A DNA stretch of 64,000 bases from Akkermansiaceae bacterium (GTDB lineage: Bacteria > Verrucomicrobiota > Verrucomicrobiia > Verrucomicrobiales > Akkermansiaceae): contig CAJIZY010000006.1 of NCBI GenBank assembly GCA_905181965.1, forward strand, positions 1 through 64,000. Direction: 5' to 3'. Made by a program: the position numbers and the translations under genes. Within the stretch, counting starts at the first letter, position 1; every line of letters starts with the position of its first letter. Shown one piece after another: positions 10,731-19,812 of this stretch. Under the pieces are notes generated by a model that was given only the letters and a program-made list of their open reading frames with translations, made no database searches and was not told the origin of the DNA.

Positions 10731-11127
10731 ATGGGTGGGTGGTGTTTTTAGTGTGATTCAATAATCGATAGATGAGAATTTCTCCGCCTGGAGATCTATT
10801 TCGTAGAGGAGGAGGGACGCATGGTCGATGTTAAGCCCAAGGGCTTTCTTGTGGATCCGAGTGAGTCAGTCTTGTCTCTGATTTCAATTTCAATGCCACC
10901 TTCTTTGTACAGGCCCCGTTCAAGATCGATATCGCCTACGAACCTCATGATCGTTCTATTTTTCATTCGTATTTTCGAGATCATAGAGATTTTTTCGCAA
11001 AGGTCGATCTCGCATTGGATTGGCTCCAGGGTGAGAGCGGACCGGTGATCAGAAGACGGAGTCTAATGAAATATGGAAAAGAAATTTTATTGTCTGCCTA
11101 TTTGATTCCATCGGTAGTCCCATGATT
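10731..11127. other. 397-bp spacer, mostly without a recognisable gene
   Basis: The spacer lies between two minus-strand genes. No ORF with a start codon and coding-like composition fills it. The plus strand holds an open stretch without an ATG start (10865-11125, listed separately) that looks like a gene remnant. The promoter of the DUF1080 gene should lie at the low-coordinate end, but no confident -35/-10 pair was identified. Confidence 0.5.
10865..11125 (+). pseudogene. Possible remnant of an unidentified gene
   Basis: This frame is open for 86 codons between TGA at 10862 and TGA at 11123. The translation looks protein-like, for example ATFFVQAPFKIDIAYEPHDR and FFAKVDLALDWLQGESG, and ends SAYLIPSVVP. 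It has no start codon of its own, and another frame just upstream (MVDVKPKGFLVDPSE from 10821) could be its displaced N-terminus after a frameshift. I do not recognise the family. It may also be chance. Confidence 0.22.
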
Positions 11128-12264
11128 CTATTCGAGGATCGTTTTAATCATCGGCTGGATCGCTTCGGCCATTTTCATGAAGCCGAGATCGGTTGGGTGG
11201 ACGCCGTCGACGGTGCACTCGTGGGCATGTTCGCCGAGGAGGGAGCCACCGTTGAGGAAATGGATGTTCTTGTCACCGGCGGCTTGCCGGGCTCTCACAA
11301 AATCGGACTGGAATTTTGCTCTGCCCCGGACTGTTTCAAGTTGGGAGCGGCTGTTCAATTCGCCTGCGTAACGGATTTTGGACATGATCAGAATGGGGAC
11401 GTCTTTGTCGTCTGCGCGAAGAACATCAACAAAAGGGGCGAGCGTTTTTCGGATCGTCTCTCCGGCGTTCGCTTCGTAGTCGAGAATGATGAGCTTTTTA
11501 TGATCAATTTGATTGATGAGTTTGGCGAGGGCCGGCTCGCCTTTGCCGTTTCCGGAGAAACCGAGATTGACGAATTCCTGATTGATCCGTCGGCTGAGAA
11601 TATTGGGGTATGCCATGCCTGGGCGTGAGGCACATCCACCCTGGGTGATGGAGGTTCCGTAAACGACGATTCGCCCATTGTTGGCATAGGGAAGGGGAGG
11701 GGTAATGGTTGCGCCCGCCATTACTCCGATTTCGACTGATTCGACTCCGTTGTAGAGCGGGAAGTTCAAGGTGAAGTGACGGTTCCCTTTTGAGGCACTA
11801 AAGAGAGTGACTTCATAGTCCTTGGCCGTCGCGCTGAATCTCGAGGTGGCGAGGTAGCGTTGTTTGAACGGTCCCCCAACGTAGAGATCGAACCCGCTCT
11901 GTCCGGTCGCGGGCATGTGGTACATCCCGGAAGGCTGCTTCAGTTTAACCCGGAGAAGAATTTTTGCGCTGTCCGACTGGAACTGGATCTGACCGCCTGC
12001 GGTTGAATTGGCGAGGATATTAACGGCTATGCGGATCGGCCATTTCGGTTTCAGGGGTAACCTACGGTAGACCTTGTCTTCGTCAATCCACGGGAAACCA
12101 ACGAGACGGAAGGGCGCGGCGCGTGGGTCGAACCAAGCGATTCCTTTCGAGTCGGCCTTTTCCAAAGTCATGTTTGGATCGAGCTTTTCGATATCGATTT
12201 TCTGGGCCCGGAGGACCGGGTTGAGCATGAAAAGAGAAAGAGCGAAAAAGAGAAAAGCGTTCAT
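11128..12264 (-). CDS. Secreted two-domain SGNH/GDSL hydrolase
   Basis: The start was placed at 12264, where MNAFLFFALSLFMLNPVLRAQ forms a signal peptide; a longer ORF reaches 12372 but overlaps the upstream hydrolase gene and lacks signal character there. Residues 30-190 form an N-terminal beta-sandwich. The hydrolase domain begins at RIVVYGTSITQGG with the nucleophile Ser near residue 205, followed by an NLGFSGNGKGE block (Gly/Asn oxyanion residues) and DGVHPTDLGF near the C-terminus with the catalytic Asp and His. This two-domain architecture occurs in PVC and Bacteroidetes carbohydrate esterases that remove acetyl groups. The gene follows the alpha/beta hydrolase at 12345-13106 on the same strand by about 80 bp, so the two are probably co-transcribed. 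Confidence 0.87.
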   Translation of the reverse strand: MNAFLFFALSLFMLNPVLRAQKIDIEKLDPNMTLEKADSKGIAWFDPRAAPFRLVGFPWIDEDKVYRRLPLKPKWPIRIAVNILANSTAGGQIQFQSDSAKILLRVKLKQPSGMYHMPATGQSGFDLYVGGPFKQRYLATSRFSATAKDYEVTLFSASKGNRHFTLNFPLYNGVESVEIGVMAGATITPPLPYANNGRIVVYGTSITQGGCASRPGMAYPNILSRRINQEFVNLGFSGNGKGEPALAKLINQIDHKKLIILDYEANAGETIRKTLAPFVDVLRADDKDVPILIMSKIRYAGELNSRSQLETVRGRAKFQSDFVRARQAAGDKNIHFLNGGSLLGEHAHECTVDGVHPTDLGFMKMAEAIQPMIKTILE

Positions 12265-12344
12265 GAGGTTCGACGCTGCAATCCGCAGTACTTGATGGCT
12301 AGAAACATCTTTTAATTTAAGAAAAATCAAGAAGCCGAAGTGAT

Positions 12345-13106
12345 TTACTTTTTTTGCTGCGAGAACATCCAATCGGCGAATTTAGGATCGGCAGCAGGGA
12401 CTCTTCCCGCGCCATGACCTTCTTCGGGGAGAATGATGAGCTGAGCTTTTGTTCCTCCTGCTTTTTTAATGGCTTTCATGACCATTTCGCCTCGGTCGGC
12501 TGGGACGACACGATCTTTTTTTCCGTAGTAGGCCTTCATAGGAATTTTGGCGAGGTTCTTTCCCCATTCATCAAGTTCCGGAGTCACATCTTTTGGTCCC
12601 CCTGATCCTAGTCCTCCGACCATCGGAGCGATCGCTGCAAAATGATCAGGTGAATTGGCGGCCCAGACGAAGGTGCCATATCCACCCATGCTGTTGCCGG
12701 TCAGGTAGATCCGCTTTTCGTCGACCGGGAGGATTTTTTTCAGATGTTCAAGAAGAAGGTCAAGATCGGCTGGAATCCAGCCGCCTCGTTTTTTCTGATC
12801 GCGCGCCCTTTTCATGGCTTGAGGTACGATGCAGAGGCACTTGTGGCCCGCCTGCTTGATGGTTTCAAGAAGGCGACGTGGCTGTCGCTCCACTTTACGG
12901 ATTTCATCTCCGACCCCTCCGGCCCCGTGGAGGTAGATCAGGAGGGGGATCTTTTTATCTTCCGTAGCTTGGCTCTTACCAAAAATCAGAAATTGTGGAT
13001 TTAGAGAGGTGGTTTTCTTGGCAAGGTCTTCGGGGAGTTCGGCGACCTCAACTTGGCTCCAGAGAGGAGAAACGAGAAATGGAATAGCGATAAAAAAGAA
13101 CTTCAT
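12345..13106 (-). CDS. Secreted alpha/beta hydrolase (PHB-depolymerase/prolyl-oligopeptidase-like)
   Basis: The protein has 253 residues with a signal peptide (MKFFFIAIPFLVSPLWSQ). The alpha/beta-hydrolase fold is shown by LIYLHGAGGVG (oxyanion segment near residue 60), the nucleophile elbow LTGNSMGGYG with Ser near 139, the acid in YYGKKDRVVP and the His in LPEEGHGAG. These features match the secreted dienelactone-hydrolase/PHB-depolymerase-like esterases common beside DUF1080 and SGNH genes in this phylum. It is the first gene of a short minus-strand unit with the SGNH hydrolase. The substrate is unknown; an acyl- or feruloyl-type ester on a glycan is plausible. Confidence 0.85.
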   Translation of the reverse strand: MKFFFIAIPFLVSPLWSQVEVAELPEDLAKKTTSLNPQFLIFGKSQATEDKKIPLLIYLHGAGGVGDEIRKVERQPRRLLETIKQAGHKCLCIVPQAMKRARDQKKRGGWIPADLDLLLEHLKKILPVDEKRIYLTGNSMGGYGTFVWAANSPDHFAAIAPMVGGLGSGGPKDVTPELDEWGKNLAKIPMKAYYGKKDRVVPADRGEMVMKAIKKAGGTKAQLIILPEEGHGAGRVPAADPKFADWMFSQQKK

Positions 13107-13348
13107 GGAGTTAAAGGGGGTTATAAATATGTGCGAAGAGTGGAGAGGGTTTTAGGAATGTTTTGCAGTTCTCTATTCTCGTCAAATTCGAGAGTCACAA
13201 AACCCCGACGTTTTGATAGCTGAAGGATACGGCTAATTCGCTCAAAATCTGTCGAGTGGGTTTGGGATCTCTTTTGAGTGGTTAATAAATCCCCTAAGTG
13301 ATTCGAAGTAGGATCTAAAGTTGACCCTTTGGGGATTGAAATCATAAG

Positions 13349-14239
13349 ATGCAGGCCATGCCAAAAAGCAAATCTTCCCTGACAGATCTATTCCGAATCG
13401 CAACTCCTGCGGCAGTGCTCGCGCTTACTGCGGTTACCCCTTCGCTTCTTGCTGAGGAGGATATGACCAAGCCTGAGATTAAGGTTGAGAAAAAGAAGGA
13501 CGCGGTTGGGAGAGAGGCCGTTTATATGTATATCGACGGGGTCAAGGTTCATGAAACTGATACGACGAAACAGCCGCTTCCTCCGGTTGTTTCGCCAGGC
13601 AACGTGCTTGGGGCTCCTCCATCAGACGCGGTCGTGCTTTTCGATGGAAGCGCGGAGTCTTTCAGTGCCAATTGGACTGATACGAAAGGTGACACCAGTA
13701 AATGGAAGGTCGCTGATGGCGCTATGGAATCAGTGCGCGGTGCTGGCTATGTGCAATCGGAAAAAAAGTTTGGTTCATGCCAATTTCATATCGAGTGGGC
13801 TTCTCCTTCAAAAGTGCAAGGCAGTGGCCAAGGGCGAGGCAATAGCGGGGTTTTCTTGATGGGAACTTACGAGATTCAGGTTCTTGATAGCTACCAAAAC
13901 CAGACCTACGCTGATGGGCAAGCCGGAGCGCTTTATGGTCGATCCAAGCCACTCGTGAATGCTTCCCGCAAGCCCGGTGAGTGGCAGAGTTACGATATCA
14001 TTTATCATCGCCCACTTTTTGATAAAGGGGGCAAGGTCACGCGTCGTGCCACCTTCACCGTGTTACATAACGGGGTCCTCATCCAAGATCATACCGTATT
14101 GAGTGGTGGAACTGGATGGCGTGGGCCGCATGCCGCTTCCGATTATCAAGCTCATCCTGACAAGATGCCTATTTCAATGCAGGACCATGGGAATCCTGTC
14201 CGTTTCCGTAACATTTGGGTGCGCCCTCTTAAGGACTGA
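13349..14239 (+). CDS. Secreted DUF1080 protein
   Basis: Start candidates are ATG 13349 and ATG 13358; MPKSKSSLTDLFRIATP from the second gives the more typical basic N-region of a signal peptide ending at SLLAEE. A 60-residue linker with IKVEKKKDAVGREAVYMYIDG precedes the DUF1080 jelly roll (from AVVLFDGSAESF onward). Core pieces are FGSCQFHIEWASPS, RGNSGVFLMGTYEIQVLDS and KMPISMQDHGNPVRFRNIWVRPL. This is the subtype that keeps the NSGVFL and QVLDSY motifs, as in putative 3-keto-disaccharide hydrolases. It is divergent from the hydrolase gene at 12345-13106 and stands 171 bp before the PQQ-propeller gene. Confidence 0.88.
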   Translation: MQAMPKSKSSLTDLFRIATPAAVLALTAVTPSLLAEEDMTKPEIKVEKKKDAVGREAVYMYIDGVKVHETDTTKQPLPPVVSPGNVLGAPPSDAVVLFDGSAESFSANWTDTKGDTSKWKVADGAMESVRGAGYVQSEKKFGSCQFHIEWASPSKVQGSGQGRGNSGVFLMGTYEIQVLDSYQNQTYADGQAGALYGRSKPLVNASRKPGEWQSYDIIYHRPLFDKGGKVTRRATFTVLHNGVLIQDHTVLSGGTGWRGPHAASDYQAHPDKMPISMQDHGNPVRFRNIWVRPLKD

Positions 14240-14410
14240 TTTTCTGGATTTGTTGGCCTCACTTTTAAGGCTGTCCGGTGATCTTGATCCGGAAGCTAAT
14301 GGTCAGGTGATCTCCTGATCCGGCGACTGGCTTGAGCGTAATAATTTAAAACCGTCGCGTCTTATTTACGACTTTTACAAAGGAGCTCCTTCGGCTTACT
14401 TTGCTGAGTC

Positions 14411-15853
14411 ATGAAGTCAAAATATCTCCCGTTTGCGGTCCTGAGCACTTTTATCCTTCTTTTTGGGATCTTACCTGCTTCAGGGCGCACATGGACCGAT
14501 GTCAAAACTGGGCGCACTTTAGAGGGTGCTTTTGTTAAGACGAGTGAGGGTAAGGTTTCGGTGAGGCGCTCTAATAGGACGGTGATCCAAATTGATCTGA
14601 AACTCTTGTCGAAAGCGGATCAGGATTTTGTCGCAGCTCAAGGAAAGGCCGGAGGAAAAGCGAGCTGGACGACTTTTCGAGGGGCATCGAGGACTGATCA
14701 TTCGCCTGATGAGGGATTGCTGGAAACATGGCCCAAAGAAGGCCCAGAGCTTCTTTGGGAGTACCGGGATTGCGGGAAGGGATATAGTGGTCCAGCCATC
14801 GTTGGCGGGAAGATCTACTACACGGGATCATTTGAGGGACAGGCTAAGATCATTTGTTTGAACGAAGAAGATGGGGAAGAACTCTGGACTTCGGATCTAG
14901 GTGAAGATCCCGCGAAAGGTTACTCAACCGGTTGGGGGAGTGGTCCGCGAGGAACTCCGACCGTAAGTGATGGGGTGGTTTATGCAATTAGTGCTAATGG
15001 ATCTCTGATGGCGGTCGATGCGGCTGATGGGAAGAAGGTCTGGAGCAAAGAGCTGGTTGGCGATTTTGGGGGTAAAGTCCCGCCATGGGGTTACTCCGAG
15101 TCTGCTCTTGTGGATGGCGATCGTCTCATTATCACTCCCGGAGGGAAAGATGGTGCGATTGCAGCTCTCGATAAAAAAACCGGGAAGACAATTTGGCGGA
15201 GTAAGGAACTCACGGATCGAGCCGAGTATTCTTCTGTGATCATCGCGGAGGTGAATGGGAAGAAACAATACGTTCAGCTCTTCATGAAAACTTTGGCGGG
15301 GGTCGATGCTGGAACCGGAAAGTTGCTCTGGACTTCCAAGTGGCCAAAGGGAAGGACCGCTGTGATCCCCACTCCGATTTATCAGGATGGGAAAGTTTAC
15401 ATGACGTCCGGTTACGGAGCTGGCTGTAAATTGGTGGATATCTCTGGTGCCGAGGCTAAGGATATTTGGGAAAACAAAGAGATGAAGAACCACCACGGCG
15501 GAGTCGTTTTAGTGGATGGTTATCTGTATGGCTTTTCGGACGGAAGAGGATTGATTTGTCAGGATTTTAAGACGGGGGAAAGAAAGTGGAACAAGAGCGG
15601 CGAAGGAATTCAAAAAGGCGCAGTCCACTACGCAGATGGAATGCTCTATTGTGTAAATGAATCTGACGGTTCGGTCTTTCTCGCTGTCGCGACTCCGGAT
15701 GGGTTTAGTGAAAAGGGGCGTTTCCCGATGCCCAAAGTCACGAAGCTCCGAGAAGGAACAAATGGTAAGGTCTGGACCCATCCAGTTGTGTTGGATGGAA
15801 AGCTTTATTTAAGGGATCAGGATTTGGTCTTCTGCTTCGATGTGAGTCAGTAG
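14411..15853 (+). CDS. SHD1-PQQ beta-propeller secreted protein
   Basis: The 480-residue protein has a signal peptide (to about SGRTW), an SHD1-like domain (RTWTDVKTGRTLEGAFVK ... LLSKADQDFVAAQ, residues 25-77), then a PQQ-like eight-bladed propeller. Blades show repeated AxDxxxGKxxW patterns: LNEEDGEELW, VDAADGKKVW, LDKKTGKTIW, VDAGTGKLLW and QDFKTGERKW. The W docking motifs are intact, unlike in the broken relative at 7521-9066. Proteins of this type are periplasmic; some are true quinoproteins, others are structural, and no enzymatic residues are evident. An AGGAG ribosome-binding site lies before the start. It converges with the esterase gene 7 bp away. Confidence 0.88.
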   Translation: MKSKYLPFAVLSTFILLFGILPASGRTWTDVKTGRTLEGAFVKTSEGKVSVRRSNRTVIQIDLKLLSKADQDFVAAQGKAGGKASWTTFRGASRTDHSPDEGLLETWPKEGPELLWEYRDCGKGYSGPAIVGGKIYYTGSFEGQAKIICLNEEDGEELWTSDLGEDPAKGYSTGWGSGPRGTPTVSDGVVYAISANGSLMAVDAADGKKVWSKELVGDFGGKVPPWGYSESALVDGDRLIITPGGKDGAIAALDKKTGKTIWRSKELTDRAEYSSVIIAEVNGKKQYVQLFMKTLAGVDAGTGKLLWTSKWPKGRTAVIPTPIYQDGKVYMTSGYGAGCKLVDISGAEAKDIWENKEMKNHHGGVVLVDGYLYGFSDGRGLICQDFKTGERKWNKSGEGIQKGAVHYADGMLYCVNESDGSVFLAVATPDGFSEKGRFPMPKVTKLREGTNGKVWTHPVVLDGKLYLRDQDLVFCFDVSQ

Positions 15854-15860
15854 ACTTTTT

Positions 15861-16979
15861 CTATTTTTTCTTTTGGTAACCGTGCCAAACCCACTCGATG
15901 GCATGTGGGAGAAACTGGGTCTTGGCGTTGCCAATCCCATGGCCTGAGTTTTGGCAGAAGAGATATTGGTAATCATAGCCTTTAGCTTTTAGAACTTTGG
16001 CCATGCGATGGTTGGCCTCAACCCAGTCATGCATATCATCGCGCATCACATTGGGATTGAGCAGATCATAGTCGCCCACTGCAAGGAAGAGGCGAATGGG
16101 CTTCTTTTGAGTATTAGGAATGATCTTATCATGGAAGTCCCAGGCTCCACCTGGAGTTTTTGGGTCAAAGGGCCATTGTTGGTTCACAAATGTTCCGGAG
16201 GTGGTGAGCACCCGGTGGTAGAGATCGGTTCGATACCACGCCATAATAAGAGCGGCTGATCCACCTGAGCTGCTTCCCATGACGGCACGTGCGTCGGGAT
16301 CTTTTGTGAGTTTAACAGCACAGTTTTTTTCTACTCGAGGAAGGACTTCGGTTTCGATGTATTCAGCAAAGACTCCCGACATCGTATCATATTCTTTACC
16401 TCTCTGATGTCCCTGAGCGTCGCCACCACCATTAGCGATTTGGATCACGACCATGGGAGGAATACGCTCCTGAGCAATGAGATTGTCGAAGATGTTAGAG
16501 AAAGTTTGGTTGGGTTTTCCTTTCGGTCCGTCATGACAAACCATGAACGGAGCAACGCTGCCCGCTTTGTACTGAGCTGGTATATAAACCGTGATTTTTC
16601 GGGAGTAGTCGATTTCGTGCGTCTCGACGATCAAGGTTTTGAAGTTCTTGGGATCAACTTTCCCAAATTCTTTACGAGCAATTCCTGGGTTAAGTAGTTT
16701 TGTGGTTTTGGAGTCAATGTTGAACTGGCTCACTTTCCCTTTGGGAACGTCTTTGTTCGCTTTGCGTTCGGGGGCAGCTTTGTAAACTGGGCCGATGAGA
16801 TAATTACCTACGGTATCAACTGGCGGGTTGACCTGAGCTTTATTATCGAGGCGAATAAAGGTGGGAGCGCCGGGGGCATCAAAGGCGCGGACTGGTGGCT
16901 TCGGCCTCTTAGCAGAAGAGCTCTGGATGACGAAAATGGTCCCGAGAGCAAGGACTGTAGTGGATTTTATAAGGTTCAT
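15861..16979 (-). CDS. Secreted esterase (Fes/esterase-D-like alpha/beta hydrolase)
   Basis: The 372-residue protein has a signal peptide (MNLIKSTTVLALGTIFVIQSSSA). The catalytic domain begins near residue 115 with ETHEIDYSRKITVYIP, followed by VAPFMVCHDGPKG, the nucleophile elbow AVMGSSSGGSAAL (Ser near 237), an acid in LAVGDYDLLN and the His in NSGHGIGN. This matches the putative-esterase family that includes feruloyl and enterochelin esterases. In Verrucomicrobia such proteins often accompany glycan-degradation genes, where they remove ester decorations. The stop converges with the PQQ gene at 15853. Substrate not determinable from sequence. Confidence 0.87.
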   Translation of the reverse strand: MNLIKSTTVLALGTIFVIQSSSAKRPKPPVRAFDAPGAPTFIRLDNKAQVNPPVDTVGNYLIGPVYKAAPERKANKDVPKGKVSQFNIDSKTTKLLNPGIARKEFGKVDPKNFKTLIVETHEIDYSRKITVYIPAQYKAGSVAPFMVCHDGPKGKPNQTFSNIFDNLIAQERIPPMVVIQIANGGGDAQGHQRGKEYDTMSGVFAEYIETEVLPRVEKNCAVKLTKDPDARAVMGSSSGGSAALIMAWYRTDLYHRVLTTSGTFVNQQWPFDPKTPGGAWDFHDKIIPNTQKKPIRLFLAVGDYDLLNPNVMRDDMHDWVEANHRMAKVLKAKGYDYQYLFCQNSGHGIGNAKTQFLPHAIEWVWHGYQKKK

Positions 16980-17234
16980 ATTTTGAATGAGAAAGCTGTT
17001 TAGTTTAAAGTATGAGAGCTGGAGGAATAAGTCACTACGAGTTAATACCCGTTTTCGCTTAGAGTCGCAATCTTACATCAAGCGGTTTGCCAGGAAGGTC
17101 AGACTTTAGGCTTTTTGCTCTCAGCTTATTTGAAGGTTGGATTTGACTAAGCTTGATAGGATTCTCAGCGTTGAGAGCTAAATGAATTTGACTCATGGTG
17201 GGAGAATCGTCATAGTAATTCCTACCTTTCCATT

Positions 17235-18269
17235 ATGCAGCCTTCTGTCCCTCAATCACTTGCCTTCTCTCTTTTCCTTTTGCCCATAGTGAGCTATGGG
17301 CAAATTTCAGATGATTTTAACGAGGGCGATGATGAACGTTGGGCACCGCTAAACCCGCTCGATATCTTTGCGGTCACGAATTATCTTCTCGATGGCGAAA
17401 GTTATTATATGAGTTCTGGACCTTCGCCCGACCCAGATGCTCTAGGCCAAGCCCGGATTGGGGCAATGCGAAGGGACGCCAATTACTCCGCATTTCGAGT
17501 CGCGGTTGATTTAGCGCCATTTGATCCCGCAATCGAGCAAGACGTAGGGCTTTTAGCTCGAATCACAACTGCGGGTCTCGGAACGACAAGTGGTTATGCT
17601 GCAACGATTGATACTGATGAAAGCCGAATTTATATTGCTAGGATTGATTTAGAGCAGCCCTCCATATTGGGTGAAGCTGATTCTCCTCTTGATCCTGAAA
17701 AGAATTACCGGCTTGTCTTTCATGGATATGAGGGGCGATTTTTGGCCGAGGTCTTTGACGTGACTAATCTAACAACACCTCTTTTTTTCGCGGAGGGTGA
17801 AGATGACACCTACCCAAGTGGACCTGCAGGACTTTTTGGTGCCGCAGGCCAGCCTGATGGTAATATTGCTTTTGGTTTTGATAATTATGAATCGGATGAT
17901 CGGCCTGATGTTGACCAAGACGGAATGCCTGATCCGATTGAGGCTACGTTTTTTGGCAATTTAGATCAGACAGGAGATGCTGATTTCGATGGCGACGGCC
18001 GGGATAATGCTCAGGAAATTGAGGATGGGACCGATCCCACAGCGAAAGATTCTTCGGTGAAAGTGATCTCAATTGATGTTTCGGTAGATCGGTTATCCGT
18101 CGAATTTAAAACTTTGGTGGGGAGGAACTATCGACTTGAGACAAGTGTGGATTTGATGAATTGGGTCGTCGATACCGAAGCAGAATTTGAAGATGAGGAA
18201 GATGGAATCGCCAAATTTTTGACATCTCGAGGGGACGGCCGAAAGTTTGTGCGGGTCGTGGAACCGTGA
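17235..18269 (+). CDS. Secreted surface protein with calcium repeats
   Basis: The 344-residue protein has a signal peptide ending near SYGQ. Residues 22-220 form a LamG-like beta-sandwich (ISDDFNEGDDERWAPL ... GLLARITTAGLGTTSGY ... FGFDNYESDD). Then come thrombospondin-type-3-like calcium loops, DVDQDGMPDPIEATFFG and DADFDGDGRDNAQEIEDGTDP. The C-terminal 70 residues contain YRLETSVDLMNW, a module shared with other exported proteins in the window. No catalytic residues are seen, so adhesion or glycan binding is the likely role. The gene stands alone, with a hairpin directly after its TGA. Confidence 0.7.
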   Translation: MQPSVPQSLAFSLFLLPIVSYGQISDDFNEGDDERWAPLNPLDIFAVTNYLLDGESYYMSSGPSPDPDALGQARIGAMRRDANYSAFRVAVDLAPFDPAIEQDVGLLARITTAGLGTTSGYAATIDTDESRIYIARIDLEQPSILGEADSPLDPEKNYRLVFHGYEGRFLAEVFDVTNLTTPLFFAEGEDDTYPSGPAGLFGAAGQPDGNIAFGFDNYESDDRPDVDQDGMPDPIEATFFGNLDQTGDADFDGDGRDNAQEIEDGTDPTAKDSSVKVISIDVSVDRLSVEFKTLVGRNYRLETSVDLMNWVVDTEAEFEDEEDGIAKFLTSRGDGRKFVRVVEP

Positions 18270-18273
18270 AATC

Positions 18274-18290
18274 GCCCTAAATTCTAGGGC
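18274..18290 (+). terminator. Hairpin after the calcium-repeat protein gene
   Basis: GCCCTA, five-base loop, TAGGGC begins four bases after the TGA at 18267-18269. It has a perfect 6-bp stem but no clear U-run, so it may terminate weakly or act as a 3'-end stabiliser. Confidence 0.4.
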
Positions 18291-18384
18291 AAAGAATTAG
18301 CAACGTTGACTGGGTGATTTTTCGTATTCGTCGTTCCGAGTTACGGACTAAATAGAATCTCCCGTGGAGTTCTGGCCCTAATCC

Positions 18385-19812
18385 TTAGGCTAGAATCGGT
18401 TTAATAACGTTTCCGCCGACATCGGTGAGGCGAAAGCGGCGGCCATTGTGGGTATAGGTGAGCTTCTCGTGGTCGAAGCCGAGTTGGTGAAGGATCGTGG
18501 CGTGGATGTCGTTGACATGTGCTCGGTCGACGGCGGCGTGGTGGCCGATGTCGTCTGATTCTCCATAACTGACGCCTCCTTTAATTCCGCCGCCCGCCAT
18601 CCAGGTCGTGAAACAATGCGGGTTATGATCACGACCAGGTTTTTGCGATTTCTGGGAAAGCGGAAGTCTGCCGAACTCGCCGCCCCAGATGACGAGGGTG
18701 TCTTTTAAGAGACCGCGTTGTTCGAGGTCGGTGAGTAGTCCGGCAATGGGCGTATCGGTCTCGCCAGCGAATTGGCTGTGGTTGCCTTGGATGTCGTTGT
18801 GGCCATCCCAACTCCGCTGGTTGGCCATACCGCCGGAGTAGATTTGAACGAAGCGGACACCTCGTTCTACCATGCGGCGGGCAGTGAGACATTGGCGAGC
18901 GACGTGGTCGCAGCGTTTTTCGCCGATTCCATAAAGTTTTTTGATGTGCTCGGGCTCTTGTTCAATGTCGAAAGCCTTCGGAGCAGCGGTCTGCATTCGG
19001 TAGGCGAGTTCGAAACTTTTGATGCGTGCCTCTAATTCGGCATCTCCAGGCCGGGTTTCGAGATGTCCACCGTTGAGCTTTTTAAGGAGAGCGAGCTGTC
19101 GAGTTTGTTGAGCATCATTCATATGAGCCGGGCGATTGAGATTGTCAATTGGATCACCCTTGGGCTTGAGCCACGTCCCTTGATAAACGCTGGGAAGGAA
19201 GCCTGCTCCCCAGTTAGCGGCGGCTCCTTTAGGGAGACCACGATTGAGAGGGTCGGACATGACAACGAACGAGGGAAGGTCGCGGCTCTCACTGCCGAGG
19301 CCATAAGTGACCCAGGAACCGAGGCAAGGATTTCCCATCCGAGGGAGGCCGGAGTTCATCATGAAGAGGGCCGGGCTGTGGTTGTTCGACTCGGTGTAGC
19401 CGGAGTGGATGAAAGCCATTTTATCAACGTGTTCACCAAGCTTGGGAAAAATGGATGAGACCATTTTGCCACACTGCCCGCGTGGGGTGAATTCAAAGGG
19501 TGACTTCATAAGAGGCCCGACCGCGTTGGCAAAGAAACCGGTGTTTTTATCGAAGCCCTTGAGCTCCTTACCATCCATCTTTTCAAGCTCTGGTTTGTAG
19601 TCCCAAGTATCTACCTGGCTGGGCCCTCCGTTGATGAAAAGCCAGATGACAGATTTAGCCTTCCCTGGGAAGTGGGCGACTTTGGGAGCGAGGGGATCGT
19701 TTGTGCCAAGGAGTCGAGAGTCTGCAAGGAGCGAAGCGAGACCGAGGCCTCCGAAGCCGGCTCCGGCCTTTTGTAACCAATGACGTCGGGTGTGAAAATC
19801 GGTGGGGTTCAT
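18385..19812 (-). CDS. DUF1501 family protein, Tat-exported
   Basis: The 475-residue protein starts with a twin-arginine signal (HTRRHWLQKAGAGFGGLGLASLL). The alkaline-phosphatase-like DUF1501 domain shows SVIWLFINGGPSQVDTWDYKP near the N-terminus, HSGYTESNNHSPALFMMNSG, the LVIWGGEFGR motif, [16 protein letters not shown] and RLTDVGGNVIKP at the end. It starts within the last codons of the PSD1 protein gene (ATGA overlap at 19809-19812), the standard PVC arrangement, so the two are translationally coupled and likely function together. The pair is thought to act in the periplasm in degradation of complex glycans, but no activity is proven. Confidence 0.93.
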   Translation of the reverse strand: MNPTDFHTRRHWLQKAGAGFGGLGLASLLADSRLLGTNDPLAPKVAHFPGKAKSVIWLFINGGPSQVDTWDYKPELEKMDGKELKGFDKNTGFFANAVGPLMKSPFEFTPRGQCGKMVSSIFPKLGEHVDKMAFIHSGYTESNNHSPALFMMNSGLPRMGNPCLGSWVTYGLGSESRDLPSFVVMSDPLNRGLPKGAAANWGAGFLPSVYQGTWLKPKGDPIDNLNRPAHMNDAQQTRQLALLKKLNGGHLETRPGDAELEARIKSFELAYRMQTAAPKAFDIEQEPEHIKKLYGIGEKRCDHVARQCLTARRMVERGVRFVQIYSGGMANQRSWDGHNDIQGNHSQFAGETDTPIAGLLTDLEQRGLLKDTLVIWGGEFGRLPLSQKSQKPGRDHNPHCFTTWMAGGGIKGGVSYGESDDIGHHAAVDRAHVNDIHATILHQLGFDHEKLTYTHNGRRFRLTDVGGNVIKPILA

